Of a DNA stretch of 64,000 nt, positions 32,691 to 46,059 are shown in pieces (position 1 is the stretch's first letter; each line of letters starts with the position of its first letter). A program made the translations under genes and the position numbers. Under the pieces are notes generated by a model, which worked only from the letters and a program-made list of their open reading frames with translations, ran no database searches and was not told where the DNA came from. The DNA is taken from NCBI RefSeq assembly GCF_965363235.1, contig NC_134841.1, positions 36,795,440 through 36,859,439 of the forward strand, given 5' to 3'. Source of the stretch: Mytilus galloprovincialis (lineage: Eukaryota > Mollusca > Bivalvia > Mytilida > Mytilidae).

Positions 32691-34325
32691 GCAAATCTAA
32701 CTTTTTATAATTCGTTCAGTTTACAAAATAATATTTAGAAACTAACATTTAAAGAAACACAGACGTCAACAGTACTTGAATGAATGAATATAAACAGCCA
32801 ATCTGATACTACTTTTTGGGCATAATTCTTCCACTCGTAATAATAGGAGTCATGGTCCTAAACTCCAATCATTCGTGGGTAGGATAATTGAATAACCCTT
32901 ATGTTAAACTACCTCAAATAACTATTTACACTACTCAAAATTCTAAATGAGATTAATTAAAGGGAAACAATTCAGTTTTTTGAAACAACAAAATAAAAGA
33001 AAAAAGAAAAGAAAAAAAGAAAAGAAAAAGAAAATTATAAACAAAAGTATACAGGCCATTTGTACTTAATGATAGCAGTGACACGGAATTAACTTGCATG
33101 TCTTTGTTAACATGTTTGATCAAATAGAGGTTCTTCAGCTGCGTGATCGGATCGCTTTTGCAATGTAAATACGTCCTAAATCTCGTACATTGATCTATTC
33201 TAACACAATTCACACTTAATGATACAAATTGTAATGCATTACAAGACAAGAATTGCATGACAAAAACTGATTTTCCGAATTATGGGTTGACGCTACAAAT
33301 ATAATAGGTGTTTTATCGGCTAAGAGTTTACTTGTAATGTATCTAAGGAGCAATACATAATTATCTTGTTAATGTGATAACTTGTAGTTTACACGTTTAT
33401 TCACAAACCTATAAATCTCCCAGAGCTATTGTAACAGATTACTGGAAATATTCCGTTCAAAACCTTTTATTTTTATGTTTCCCCAGGACATATTCATATG
33501 ATCCTAAGTTCCCTATCTTTCATGATTAACACGTGATATCACTGAATGACGTCAGTCATTCTTTCAAATTAATAACTTTATTTGTCAACACTTTTAAAAA
33601 TTGTTGCTTAAACTGTGTTCGTAAAATTGGAGATATTTGATATTTACTGTTCCCTTAGCGAAGAAAACAAAAATCTAGCAATTGACACGGTTAGTATGCT
33701 GAATAGTACACGGTTATCTAACGCATATGCTATTTCTCTATCACCGGGCACATCTTCCCCCTCTCGCTGTTATTCTAAATATATCATTGTTATCTGAGTG
33801 ATAAGACAATAGCAGAAGACTCGAACAGTTATCGAAAGTACTGTTGTTTACTGTTAAAGTGTTACTATAAAACCATGAATGTTTTCAAAAACTGCTGATT
33901 TGACAAAGATCCAGATCTTTATCTATTATACTTGTCATGATGTTTTGCTTCAGATGGTTGAGCCGGATTATCTGTCATTTATCTTTGTTTATCATCACTT
34001 AAGCCCTTCTGTCACATTGTTAATGAAATCAATTCTTGGTCGAATATAAATATTACAGATGATGATGGCAATCTTTCAGAAGATGTTCATGTATGTATCT
34101 TTGTTTTTGTAAAACAGTGAAACATATAACCGGTTCTACTAATGAGGTGATGAAAGTCTGAGATTACAAAATATAAATTTACGATTAAGTTAGATAAATC
34201 TATACAAACTAATTTTGATAAACTTTAGTCGCAATTGAATGTCTGACCAAACAAAAGTATATTTGATAATTTGATTCGATTAAAGAATTTAGATTTTTGT
34301 ATTATTTTAATAAACGCGATTAGGG
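32691..34325. other. intergenic, no gene seen
   Basis: Contains an A/G-rich run near 32985-33035. No exon, repeat family or inverted structure supported. Confidence 0.5.
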
Positions 34326-35565
34326 CCAAACGTCCGTGAACATCGTTATACCTCAGTCCACTTGGCCACGATCGCTCTAAGATCTGTGAAAAAAAAAATG
34401 AAAAATTTGACGATCGTAGTGCGATCGTGCAGATCGCAGTAAGGTCGTCGTACGGTCGTGGTGAGGTCTTCATGACCGTGATAAGCATGGCCAACTTTGA
34501 ACATGTTCAAAACAATCGTGGTGCCGTCGTGGTGAAATCAGGTCGTACTAGAAGCGTATTGAGATCGCAGTAAGGTCGTGCTACGATCGCAAAGGTCGCT
34601 GTACCATCGTAGCGACAGTGTCGGGAAAGCGCGGTTCTACTCGGGGAGACTGTGCTACGATCTCACAGCGACTTTACTATGACTTCACTACGACCATCTC
34701 GTGCTTACCGTGACCTAAACACCCTTCCACTACGACTCTACCACATTTATTCCATGCTGCTAAAGACCATAGTACGATTTAAGCATGCCGATGCCGCCCT
34801 CATCATGCTGTTCTTACTACCCGACTACGTTAATACTTCGATTATCATGCTCATTGTCATTGTCTTATAAAATGTATAAAAGCTCTTCAGCTTTTCTTTG
34901 TCTGTATGTAATTTGGACCTCTTATCCTTTATATCCAACGGCTGAATCATTCTTGACACATCTGTGTCATCCCTACTATCGTTGATGGAACAGCAATAAG
35001 TTGTGATTCATGTTAGATTGGTCAATCCGACATATATCTTCTGGATCAGGATTCGTTACTATCAGATCTCTCTCTACCTCTACCTCTACCCTTACGTAGA
35101 TTTAGAATGCATGACTGCGGTATTTTCGAGAAACTCTACGTATCAATGAGAAATAGAAGGAATGATACAGTACTTATATGGAACACAATGTTGACGTTAT
35201 TGATAGGAGCGTGGTAAGATCGCAGAATGAACGTATTATGGTGGTCGTAAGAGTGATCTTTAATCGCAGTGGAAGCGTGGTAAGATCGTGTTGCAATCGG
35301 AAAAATCGTGGTATGGTCGTAGTTAGGACGTGATGAGCGTAGAAAGATCGTGTTAATCTTAGTGAGGTCACAGAATAATTGTGGTGAGAATGTGGTATAA
35401 TCGTAGCATGATCGTTGTAGGAGCGTAATGAGGACGTAGTGGCAACGTGATTGAAACGAAAATTTACATTTTTATGCCGCTCATACTTAGAGCTCACCAC
35501 GATCTGCATTTATTTTAGATCGCGGTGAGTGTGGTGCAATCGTGGTCTAGTGTGATTTGGGCTTT
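34326..35565. repeat. degenerate 'ggtcgtrgtgag / gatcg' island with inverted halves
   Basis: 34330-34630 is filled with 'gatcgcagtaaggtcgt'-like units. From ~34640 to 34870 the same motif runs in the opposite sense ('ctacgac', 'tgcttaccgtgacc'), and from 35205 to 35565 it returns in the first sense ('gtggtaagatcgt'). A ~300-base ordinary spacer (34880-35195) includes '(ctctac)n' near 35070-35090. Units are too degenerate for a fixed period. Confidence 0.7.
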
Positions 35566-36810
35566 AGTTATACATATTTGTTTCAATTTACGTACTCTAA
35601 AAAACGTGAGCAAATATCAGGGAGTAAGTTTTGCTCACGTAAATGTGAACTTTCCATCCGCAGTATTTGTAAATAGGATAAATCAAACACAAGTAAAGAA
35701 TAGCAAACAGGAAGCGATTGCCATAATGATTGTTATTCGAATAACCAACTTCGTATGCTAGATATTCACTTCTTTTTTTATTTTTTAAAAACAAACGTGG
35801 GTCGATAATTTAATAACCTATTCTTGAATTAAGTGACATAATTTGCTAGCAGATTAGCCAATAAACGGATAATTTCCTACAGGTCTAAATAAATGGACAA
35901 ACGTGTATATTTTAAACATTTTCATTATCCAATATCCCCAAAAGAACAACACATACTTTTCCAACCAGATAAATCTTTGTTCAACAACCAAACTAAAATG
36001 TTATTAACTGTAACTTTCAAGGTATTTACTTGTCGTGTTTATTTGTTCGTAACCTAAGGATAAATGCAGAGGTATATCCTTACTTAGAGGTTCGGTACAA
36101 AAAAAAAAAAAAAAAAGAAATTCAATCATTATGTATGAACTCATTCGTACTAAATAAAATTTTAAGTAAGCGTTTCCTATTTAGAATTTGATATTAGCAT
36201 TTTCCATAGTAATAATCATAAATGAGTATAATTGTATCAACACATGATTGACTATATAAACAGAGAAAAATAAATTATGGCTATCAATAATTCAGATTGT
36301 TTGAAGGACTCTGGTATTCGATCAAAACACATTTCTATGCTCCATCTGTAAATGTCCGTCAAATATTTATAGCTGTATTATTTACTTACTAAAGTATTTG
36401 GTAAAGCAATTAGTACAGTAACCGCCAATGAATATTATCGGCTTTATGTCAAAATAATTATGTTTGAAGGTTGAATGTCCATTGTAATGAACCAAAACTA
36501 TCATTGAAGCTGCAGATGATTCAATTGAATCATATTCATCAAACTAAAACTATTCATTCGCAACTAAAGGTTGAAAGTCTACCATTTTCAATTCCTAAGT
36601 GGGTACAATAATTTTCAATTTACATTTTTTTGTTCCTTAAACTAATGAAGTTAATCTACCGAATGACCATTGTTTTTAAGCTTCGTTTGACATTGAACAC
36701 ATTTGTCAAACAGGAGTAACTGACAATAAAAAATTTCATAGCTTCACCCTTAGTATGCGACTTTAATAAAACATATATAGTTGTCATCTAGTTTATAATT
36801 GGTACACACT
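35566..36810. other. intergenic, no gene seen
   Basis: A poly(A) run at 36100-36116 is the only landmark. No exon supported. Confidence 0.5.
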
Positions 36811-36814
36811 GCAT

Positions 36815-37085
36815 TGTTGAATAAAGGCATCTGTAGTTTACTGCTGTCCAGAAGTAATAAATCGAATAAGGGAAAACAAATCCACGTTACAATCTAAAAC
36901 TGAGGGAAACACATCAACTTGCGAGGAAAGCAAGGGAACAACAGAAACATGCTTTAATGCTACAAAACAAACGCCAACATACATATAGAAACGAGCTATT
37001 TGAAAACAACTGCAATATCCCTGCTTGGTACAGGATATTATTTTGTTCCTGAAACCATAATAAATGGTGGGTTGATCCTGGTTTT
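36815..37085 (-). repeat. family C minus copy
   Basis: Complement order of 25430-25705: 'aggcatctgtagtttactgc', 'aaaactgagggaaacacat', 'ggaacaacagaaac', 'ttggtacaggatat', 'ggttgatcctggttttata'. Confidence 0.7.
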
Positions 37086-38380
37086 ATAGCTCACCAAAGC
37101 TCCCACTCATATGGCAATGGTAAAAATATCGCTAAAATTACATCGCTCCGTGAAAAAAATGCAGCACAAAAAAGTGCAAGAACACTCAGCACAGAGAAAC
37201 ACAGAAATAAATAATATGATAGAAGACGGGCAAATGATACGAGAGGGACAGTCAATATAATAGCCGTTACAACATATAAACCTACGAATAACAACGAGCA
37301 TCTTCCATTATGACAACAGAGCATAGTGACGTATTTGTTAACGAATTTATAATCTAGAAATTCTTACTATTATTTCCAAAAGACTAAATAAAACAAATAT
37401 CATGATTATGTTGTTATTGAAAGTCTATTCTAGACAAATAATGTGACGACGTCATTATTATTTGGACTAACACAATACCTTATCCATGGAAAATGAAAAT
37501 CAACTCGACTATATTGACACATTTGATATACATGAAATATACAGAAACTACAGTGTTTTAACCAGAAACGATAAGACATAACACAATTTTGAATCGAAAC
37601 GTCAACAGATACATATGACACAGGTTCATGGAGCTTTATCTTGATTAAGCATGACTGTCAAAAATCACAAAGCTATATGCATTGTAATTTGTTATCATAT
37701 GTACTAGTTTTCCAAAATTTCTTAATGTAAAAAAAATATACGAGATAGGCGAGCAAAAAGTAATTTAACAAAAATACAGAACTCTGAGGAAAATTCAAAA
37801 CAAAAAGTATCCTGTTTTTTTTTTAAAGTGTAACATATTTATGGTTTTACTTCTGCTTTGTTTTCTTTTGTATTAATTTGTTTTGAGATTATTTTGTGTT
37901 TTGTATTGTGTTTTGCTTGTTTTATTTAAGTGTTTGGTTTTTAAAGAGGGATACTTTGTCGTGTATAAGTGTTTTGTAACATGTATGTGCCAGCCGATAT
38001 ACATGAAGTCTATAACAAAGCTATACAATAAAGTTAATCTTTTACCACAATTTGATGTTATACAGGTATTATACATACTAGTATGTGAATCAGTACATAG
38101 TGAGTTTTATTGTATTTTTGAGTCTGTATTTTAACTCACACTAACCAATATGTCATAATTTAAAAGATTTATAGCCGTTTTGTATCCTACTAAAATAATT
38201 CGTATACGTTTTGAAAACAATATAGGTGATATGTTTGTTTCCGTTACGATATCAGTAGTGTACTGCACTTGATGTGCATTTCAACAATCAATTCTCTATT
38301 TTGTTTCTCGAGGACATTACATCTGAAAATTCAAACTCGATAAAAATGCCGAAGGGTGTGGTTGAACCGAAAGGCATTTT
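37086..38380. other. intergenic, no gene seen
   Basis: No exon or repeat family recognised. A T-rich run lies near 37816-37824. Confidence 0.5.
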
Positions 38381-38384
38381 AATA

Positions 38385-38580
38385 AGCAAAATATAAACAA
38401 TGAAACAGAGCTTTGAATGAGAGAGATACGTTCCTTTCTTATTTCCGTAATTTTGTAAGATGAATTTTAATAAAACGATATTCGTATGTATATATGCTAG
38501 AACTGAAGTACTGAGTTAGTGATAACATCAGAAACGGATAATCTACAAGCAGAGGTATCGACAAAGTGGTAGTTAAAGTG
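38385..38580 (-). repeat. diverged family G copy
   Basis: 'gaaacagagctttgaatgag', 'agatacgttcctttctt', 'gaactgaagtactgagt' and 'agcagaggtatcgacaaagt' follow the same order and strand as the second half of the 351-bp unit at 50801-51894, with many substitutions. The motif order here is on the + strand; family orientation is arbitrary. Confidence 0.6.
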
Positions 38581-39478
38581 GTAGACAAAGCGATATAACA
38601 ATGAAAAGAAAATATATAAGAATATTCCAGTTAGGTTAACAAAAGTCGTGGATCAGACAAAATCTTGAATAAAAAGACCCCCCTCCCCCAAAATAACCCC
38701 CCCAAAATGGAAGGTATAGCGGTATTTTTAGGAAGTTTTTTTTTAACACTAAAAATGTAAGACGCCTGTATTGTTTCTTATAACAGGTCAAAACTCGACC
38801 ATTACAAGAAAAAGAAGACAATATGCAGCTTTATGTACGACGGAATGAGCATACATCATGGGGTCATTTGTGACACAGACATTCCATTAATGGTCAACCA
38901 AGTATAATTGTGTCGGAAAAACTTGTAAACGCATACGTTTACCAATCTTTGTACATACTTCATATCAACACGGCAATGGTTTAACTTTTACACAGACTCA
39001 AAGAAATTTCACTGTAATCCACTTGCATCACACCTTTCAAATCATGTCGACGACTTGCAGTTACAAATAATATATCCCCAAGGTCTAAATGATCTTGTAG
39101 CAATAATTCAAGAATATTGGTTGCCTGGAGCCGTTCGTTTGCACAAACCGTATTTATAAATCGTAAAATTAACCCTTAAAACTAAATTTAATTGGTACTT
39201 GACAATGTAATTTATTTCTGAATGATACAGAAAGTATGGATTCTAAGTGAAATTAAACGGCTTGTTATGTAATGTCGTACTTTACTTTTGCATTCATTTT
39301 CCATTAGTGGTTATAGCTAGAGGAATTACACTGGTTAACAGAAAACAAACAGTGTCATTGTAATTTCACAATTTACTATGCTTTGGAATCAATATTCTTC
39401 GTTTGCTATCACATTTCGTTGATTTCATGGATACAGGTGAACCAAATATTTTAATGTTTAACGAATCACTCTAACTCA
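38581..39478. other. intergenic, nothing recognised
   Basis: Contains a C-rich patch at 38678-38704. No exon or repeat supported. Confidence 0.5.
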
Positions 39479-39481
39479 AAC

Positions 39482-39738
39482 AAAAAATTCTCTGAAACAG
39501 ACATTATCAGGATGCTTGATTTCTAGATTGACAAGATATTTGTTATGTTTGGAGAACATGTTTTTCAGCAGACAGTCGGAATTATAATGGGAACCAATTG
39601 TGCGCCTCTTCTTGTCGACTTGTTTCTTTATTATTAAAAGGCTGAATTCATACAGGAACTTCTTAGGTAGAAAGATAAGAAGTAAGCTATATCCTTTAAC
39701 CTTACTTTCCGCTATAAAGATGAGGGTTAATGTCTCAC
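39482..39738 (+). pseudogene. reverse-transcriptase remnant with catalytic box destroyed
   Basis: The + frame reads VFQQTVGIIMGTNCAPLLVD, then LFLYY, EFIQELLR, and a 'FRYKDEG' stretch where functional relatives carry the Y-x-D-D catalytic box. Several stop codons interrupt it. The order of motifs is that of a Penelope-like or related retroelement reverse transcriptase. It ends abruptly at the family D repeat. Confidence 0.7.
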
Positions 39739-39741
39739 AGA

Positions 39742-40560
39742 TCATGTTTAACCTCACCTTATTGTTTTAAGCCAGGAACCTTTATCCTTTGTAAGTCTTG
39801 TATGTTTTAATTTTAGTTCATTTATACGTTCCAGCTGAGTCAAGTGTGGCGTTCATTTTGTTGAAATAGTATACATTTTTATCTAAGGGGGCAGCTAATT
39901 CCCGTCTCCAGGTGCGGGATTTCTCCTTGCGATGGTCCATTTGTGGTCTTGTGGTGTTTTCTGCGCTTTAGTTTGGTTCTTGTCTCTTTAACACACAGAG
40001 CAGAAAGCAGATGGAGACCACCGATGGTCTTCAACACAGCAGGAAAATCCAGCAGCCGGAGGCGTGCTTCAAGTGACCCCTAAACAAAAATTATACAAGT
40101 TCAGTGATAATGGACGTCATACTTAACTAAAAATATAAATGAACTTAATTGAAAATCATACAAGAATAACAAAGACCGGAGACTCCTGACTTGGACAGGC
40201 ACAAAAATGCGGCGGGATAAAATCTGTTTTGTGAGATCACAACTCTCCCCCTTTACCTCTAGCCAATGTAGAAAAACAAACACACATCAATACGCACAGT
40301 AAAGCTCAGTTTAAAAGAAGTCCGAGTCCCATGTCAATATAGGCAACACAAGAAACTAAACAAAATGACAATGATACCTTAATTAACAAAGGACTCCTAG
40401 CAGTTACTGACATACTATATCCAGCCCTTAATTAAACTGACTGAAACATTGTGTTTTCTTCATATGAATATCAAGTACAACCCATGACGTTAGGGGTTTA
40501 TTAAAATATATGAGTAGAACGTAACCCGTATCATGTCAACAACTAGTTTAAGAATAAATT
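39742..40560. repeat. two family D copies, head to head
   Basis: 39742-39990 is family D reversed ('cagctaattcccgtctccag', 'gatggtccatttgtggtct', 'ggttcttgtctcttt'). From 39995 family D runs forward ('agagcagaaagcag', 'gatggtcttcaacacagcag', 'cagtgataatggacgtcata', 'acttggacaggcaca'). Their heads nearly touch, making an imperfect palindrome with arms of roughly 240 bases. Confidence 0.7.
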
Positions 40561-43091
40561 TGTTTACTTTCGATGCAAAGACCCTATACGTGAATCAATA
40601 TTAAAGCCAAAATATTACCTGACAACAGTATTGTAACTATATTTTGGGAAAACGTTACTAAATTAGACAATACCTTTCAAAACCAAGGAGTAAAAACAAA
40701 AGGACATTTACATCAACAGTTATAAATAATTAATATGAAACAACACGAACTCCACTAAAGACCGGAAGTGAAATCAGGTGCTCCGGAAGGTAAGCATTTC
40801 CTGCACCGTATACGGCACCCGACGTGAAATAACTGAACATACAAGGTGTCTGCATGTTGATTTATATTTACGAATAATGTCCTTGTACAGATGATAATTT
40901 TTTTTAGATGTTTTGACTAGTTTGTGATATCGAAAACCCTGGTGTAATAATTATTCAGTAATACATAGATTTTTGTCGTTAAAAACTAACACGGTGAGAC
41001 ATACAAGTGCAAACCGACCAAGATGGCATATACCCATACCATAATATGGTGACAAGGGAACGTCACAATAACAAATAAATAAATACCGTTAGGATTGAAA
41101 AATCATCTTTTTTTTTATCATAAATTGTAGTATTAAGCTTCCCGGTAATGATATAGATATTTATTTGCAGAAAAGGGCATTGTCCATTGTTAGTATTAGT
41201 TATTTGTAAAATTTAGTTTAACAGGTTGAATTTCGTTAGAGTGAATGCCATAAAACATCTTCAAAATTGAAAGATCTGAGATGTACCGATAGTTTTTTCT
41301 TATACAATGACATGTAAAATTGTGTTTTCATTTAGCCAACTCATGACAGCACAACATAAAATATACAAAAGGATTACAGGAAAAACCGATAGTCTGTTAA
41401 TCTAGAAAAAAAACCACTTCGAAACCAAAATACCTGTCCGAACTCAAAAAACCTCGTTTGTGTGATTTTGATTGTCATCTTCTTGGTGATTGTTCGTCTA
41501 GTACTTTTGACTCAAGAATATATCCATTAGGGTAAAACAAAATCACTACGGATCGTTTACTCTGTTAATTCACCATAGAAATACGTCATCTGGGAATCTC
41601 TAAAGAGATTCAATAATATTTAGTTCCAATAATGTCTTTAAAATCAAATCTTCGAAGCATTAAATTTTGTTAATATCATTTTATTCGAGGACAAGCCGAT
41701 CAAATCATAGAAGAACTAATACATATTTCAAGTTAAATGCTTTTTAGACAACTTTGATTAATATTCAATTTCGTTTTTTTCTTAATTATTTCTATATATA
41801 ATACAAACACCGTTTTATTGGGTTATTATACAGAAATTTCTATGACTAAAAATATTTGCAAAAATACTTAACAGAAGAAATTGCAATTTTTATATTCAAA
41901 ATTAAATGAAAATAGTAATTATATTGAAAGCTTGAACTAAAAAGTTAAGTGAAACATCATCTGACAAATCAAATTAATAAACAAAACAAAAAATAAATAA
42001 AAATACATCTTCCAAAGAACTTGAGTAGAAACTTAAAGTTTCAGTTTCTTTCAAAATGTGCTTTTAATAGTCCATGAATAGGGACACAATTATATCATAT
42101 CTAAACGGACGACCAATATAGATATTATACCTATCTAATATTGAAGAAATTGTAGTTTTAACTTGTAACAATCATTTGTGTTTGTTAAGGGCAAGCAATA
42201 CAACATTTCAAATGTTTTGTTAAAACAAATTGTCTGACTTTATTGATAAATAAAAAGCTATAACGAACGAGGCAGATAACAAATGATATATGTAAGATTG
42301 ATATGTTGTTACATTACACTTGTACATATTGTTCACGTGATGTTAGCCTTTTTCAGTTATACACCCACAATTTCCTTCTCAGAGTAGCGTCCCTTAGTTC
42401 AACTACAATTCATGTAGTTTAATCTGGGTGACCTGCATTATGCTGACTAGAATAATAATCTAGACAAGATTGGAAAAGCATGATGCCTTTCAGACTTTAT
42501 GTCTAAATGTCATTTTTACTAAATAAATGTTAAAATATTTCAAAAAATTGAAATCCATAAAATTTTGAACTAAGTGCCAATATTTTAATGTTTATGTCTT
42601 TTAATATTTGACAGATATATTTCATGCGATATATCATATAAACCATCAGTTATCTTTTAACTTGTAAGGTTTATGTACTCTTATGATGTAACCAATGTTT
42701 TTAAGTTACTTGAACGTTATTGAATTTTTTAGACTTTTAAAATATTTGTAACTATCTCGTAAAATGTTTTACTACCATTCTATAATGTTGCTTATAACTA
42801 TTATACTGTTATGACGCAGGTGTCAGTAATCATCTGAAGAATCTCCCGTATGCACATTTTAAAGCGGTGCTAATTTTTACAATAATTATATATCTGTAGG
42901 TAAGATATCCTCCTGATGATGAAATCACATTCAAACTCGTCTTTCAATATATACAAACAAAGTATTTATTATTATTTTATTATGTTATTTATAAAACTCC
43001 TTTTTTCCAATTGTTTGGTGCTGCCCTGAAAAATGAGTTTTCTTTTTCATTGAAACATATATATGTGTGACCTCTAGAAGAATGGGAATAT
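40561..43091. other. intergenic with one family E fragment
   Basis: 40745-40850 matches the E tail ('gaaatcaggtgctccggaag', 'taagcatttcctgcacc'). Elsewhere no exon or repeat family is recognised. Confidence 0.5.
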
Positions 43092-43703
43092 TTGAATAAA
43101 AAAAAAAAATCCAATGTTTCGGAAGCATCAAAAGAAAAGATAAACGTTAGTTCTAGTAAACATACGGGTAATACTTTTATACATTTATGTTTGCGTTGTC
43201 TACTGTTTATTTGAATAAGAAAGAATTCCAAGTACAAAGGTGATTAACAGGAATTGAAATAAGCAAACTTTAACGAGCGGCCAAACATACCAGTGGAATA
43301 ATCAAACTGATAATAGGTCGGAAAAGAACTGATAATGCTATAGGGTGATCACAGGTGCTATATATAGTTAGGAGATACTGGTCCACATGTAACTCGTCGG
43401 AGTACAATTAAAGGGATACGTCTTTTTCGGTAGGTCACATTCGAGAAAAAAAGGACGGTCTTGTGGCTACGACAATTAGAATATATCTGTCGTTTTCTGT
43501 GAAATATATATTCAAAGTTATGTTAGTTAATTAGTTTAAGTGAAGTTAGTTGTAAACAATAACAGATTAATAGTTTACTAAATCACAAAGCGATCATTCA
43601 TCCAAATAATTTCTTTAAATAAAATTAAAAGCATTGTGTTTACTAGAACTAACGTTTATCTTTTCGTTTGATGCTTCCGAAAAATTGGATTTTTTTTATT
43701 CAA
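43092..43703. mobile_element. 612-bp structure with 66-bp inverted ends
   Basis: 43092-43161 and 43638-43703 are reverse complements with only a couple of mismatches and a difference in poly(A) length. The core is 'ggaagcatcaaaagaaaaga' facing 'tttcgtttgatgcttcc', and 'aacgttagttctagtaaac' is exactly mirrored. The interior includes a family E-like piece at 43290-43450 ('cacaggtgctatata', 'tttttcggtaggtcacatt'). Could be a composite element or an inverted duplication; target duplication not evident. Confidence 0.7.
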
Positions 43704-45255
43704 CTGTATTTCTTCGTTTCAATGTTATATTAAAATAACAGTTTGCAATTGAGAGTCATGGTATCCATAAATAACAAACTTCATTTCATTACTGCTAGAT
43801 TAAACAATGAAGAACAGTAACATTTTAAGAAGTTTTCGATTTTTACAAATTATATTTATCGCTCAATCCATAGAGAATGTAGAAAAGGAACGTTCATGTG
43901 CTTTTTTTCTAAAGAAGTCTGAGACACTTTAATCTTAAAGTGATAATAAATTTGTATGTTCACAAGTATCTTGTAATCAAACCACTTCTTTTTCTGTTCC
44001 TAATCTTTGAAGGAATTATATAATTGTTATTTTACGATAAATCCCATTAATTTTAATTGCTTATACAACTGCTGTTGCTGGGTCGTATATATTTAATTTC
44101 CAAGTTGCACAAATTACTTATTCGAGAATTGCGTACAAAGAAAAACTTTAATTTTACGCATTGGCATTTACATGAAATGAGTAAGGTATCACGGTAACAC
44201 ATTGTACAACTTACTTTGGAAAGAATACCTCACAGCTTGATTGTTGTAAAGTTTATAATACAAACTCATATCAATAAATTTCTACGCCAATATTTAAATG
44301 TAAACATAAATGTCTAACCCACCTTTAGCTGTTCGTGATGCCTTGTGTCGATCGCTGCTTTGCTTAAAAAGTATGGACGTTATGTAGTTATATTAAAACA
44401 TTGAGACTGGATATCGAGAATGTGTCAAAGAAACAAAAACCTGTCTAAAAGCTTTATAGCAACAAAAAAAGCCGAATAGATGGTACTGTGTGTGGTGAAG
44501 TTGCTCTAGTCCATTTACAAAGCTTAGTAAAAAAGATAAGCCATTTCTGAATGACATTCCTGAAGCAAAATGTCTTGTGCACCGAAATCGTTATCATGCA
44601 TACACTAAACTCAATGAAAATTCCTATTATTACAAACAATGATACTATGTAAATGGACTGCATAATTGGAGCTTAACAGCCAGAAATCTTAATAAATCTC
44701 AAATTGTCTTTGATTTTTTGTTTTTGTAAACATCAACAAAACCACGATTCATTATAGTAAGCGTAAAACATCCTTGTACGGACATTAAAAACAATGTTGT
44801 CGATCAAATGACGAATTTACACCAGTTTTGACTGTTTGAGACACACATGCAAAAGCCAATCCCAAAATAGAAATTAACAATAAAGTGTATTCTAATTATA
44901 CAGTGCTATATTTCAATTAAGCAAATTGCAATGAAATAGCGTGCTTTTTGCTTAAACTAGTCAATCTTCCATTATTATTACTCGAATGACGTCAATGTCA
45001 AATCTTAACACTAAACACAGGTTAATTTTCAAAGTTTTGAACTCTTTATTCGTAATTTTGGATAAGAGTATAATATAATTTGCGTCAAATTAATGTTTTC
45101 TCATAAGCCCTAAAACATACCCTTTAAACGTATCACCGAAAGCTACAAATCAAATCAAACTGCGGATTAGGAGAGTGTTATGTTCCAAAATACTATATTA
45201 GTTATAATTGTTCATTTAGGTATACAATTGACATAACAAGGTGTTTTTACGAGTG

Positions 45256-45291
<36 letters not shown>

Positions 45292-46055
45292 AGTTGACAT
45301 AATGTTTGATATGACGTAAAACTATGTCATATCTTTTAATAGTTATATTTAGGAGACACACAATGTTTGTTGTTCCATTTCCTGTAGTCTCTGTTTCCTA
45401 TTGCACATTTTAGAATAAGGAAGACCTTTATTACCCCTTTGCATCGTCATTTTCATTTTGTTTTTGAAATATAATTCTTAAATAACGTATATTCTTTTAT
45501 AATGTTTTTACATTTACACAAATTAATTGATGCTATAAGAAATGAATAAGATCGTTTTTTTCAAAGTTAGACAATTTGGTACATAAAACAGACAGTCTTA
45601 CATAATTAAAAAGGTTTGAGCTGACAAAATAATTACACTATGCATCTAAATAGCTTAAAAGCATGTTATATTCCTTATCTCAAACTGGGAAGCAAATGGA
45701 TGTTAATTATTCACAAAGACTCAACATTACTGTGCTAATTTCCTTAGTATCAACTGAAATGTATTTTTCAATGTTAATGGTCTACATGTGTATATGATTG
45801 TAATGGCTCCGTTTATTTTGTTAACAACAGTTATAGTACAAATGTTTAGCTACATGTTATAAATATATAACACAGTACTTGAGGTTTGTCAATATAAATC
45901 ATATGGATTCGATCAATGAAAAAAATCGGTGTTGTTTTCAAACATTTCCGACAACTCTAACTAGAAGTTAGTAGTATACAGAGTTAAATTCTTGCTACAT
46001 GAATGATTAAAGTTGAAACAGGTCTGAGATTGCTGCAGAACATCAAGACCACTTT
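43704..46055. other. intergenic, no gene seen
   Basis: 45256-45290 is an uninterrupted run of 35 A, flanked by TTGACATAA on both sides (45228 and 45294). No exon supported. Confidence 0.55.
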
Positions 46056-46059
46056 GTTT

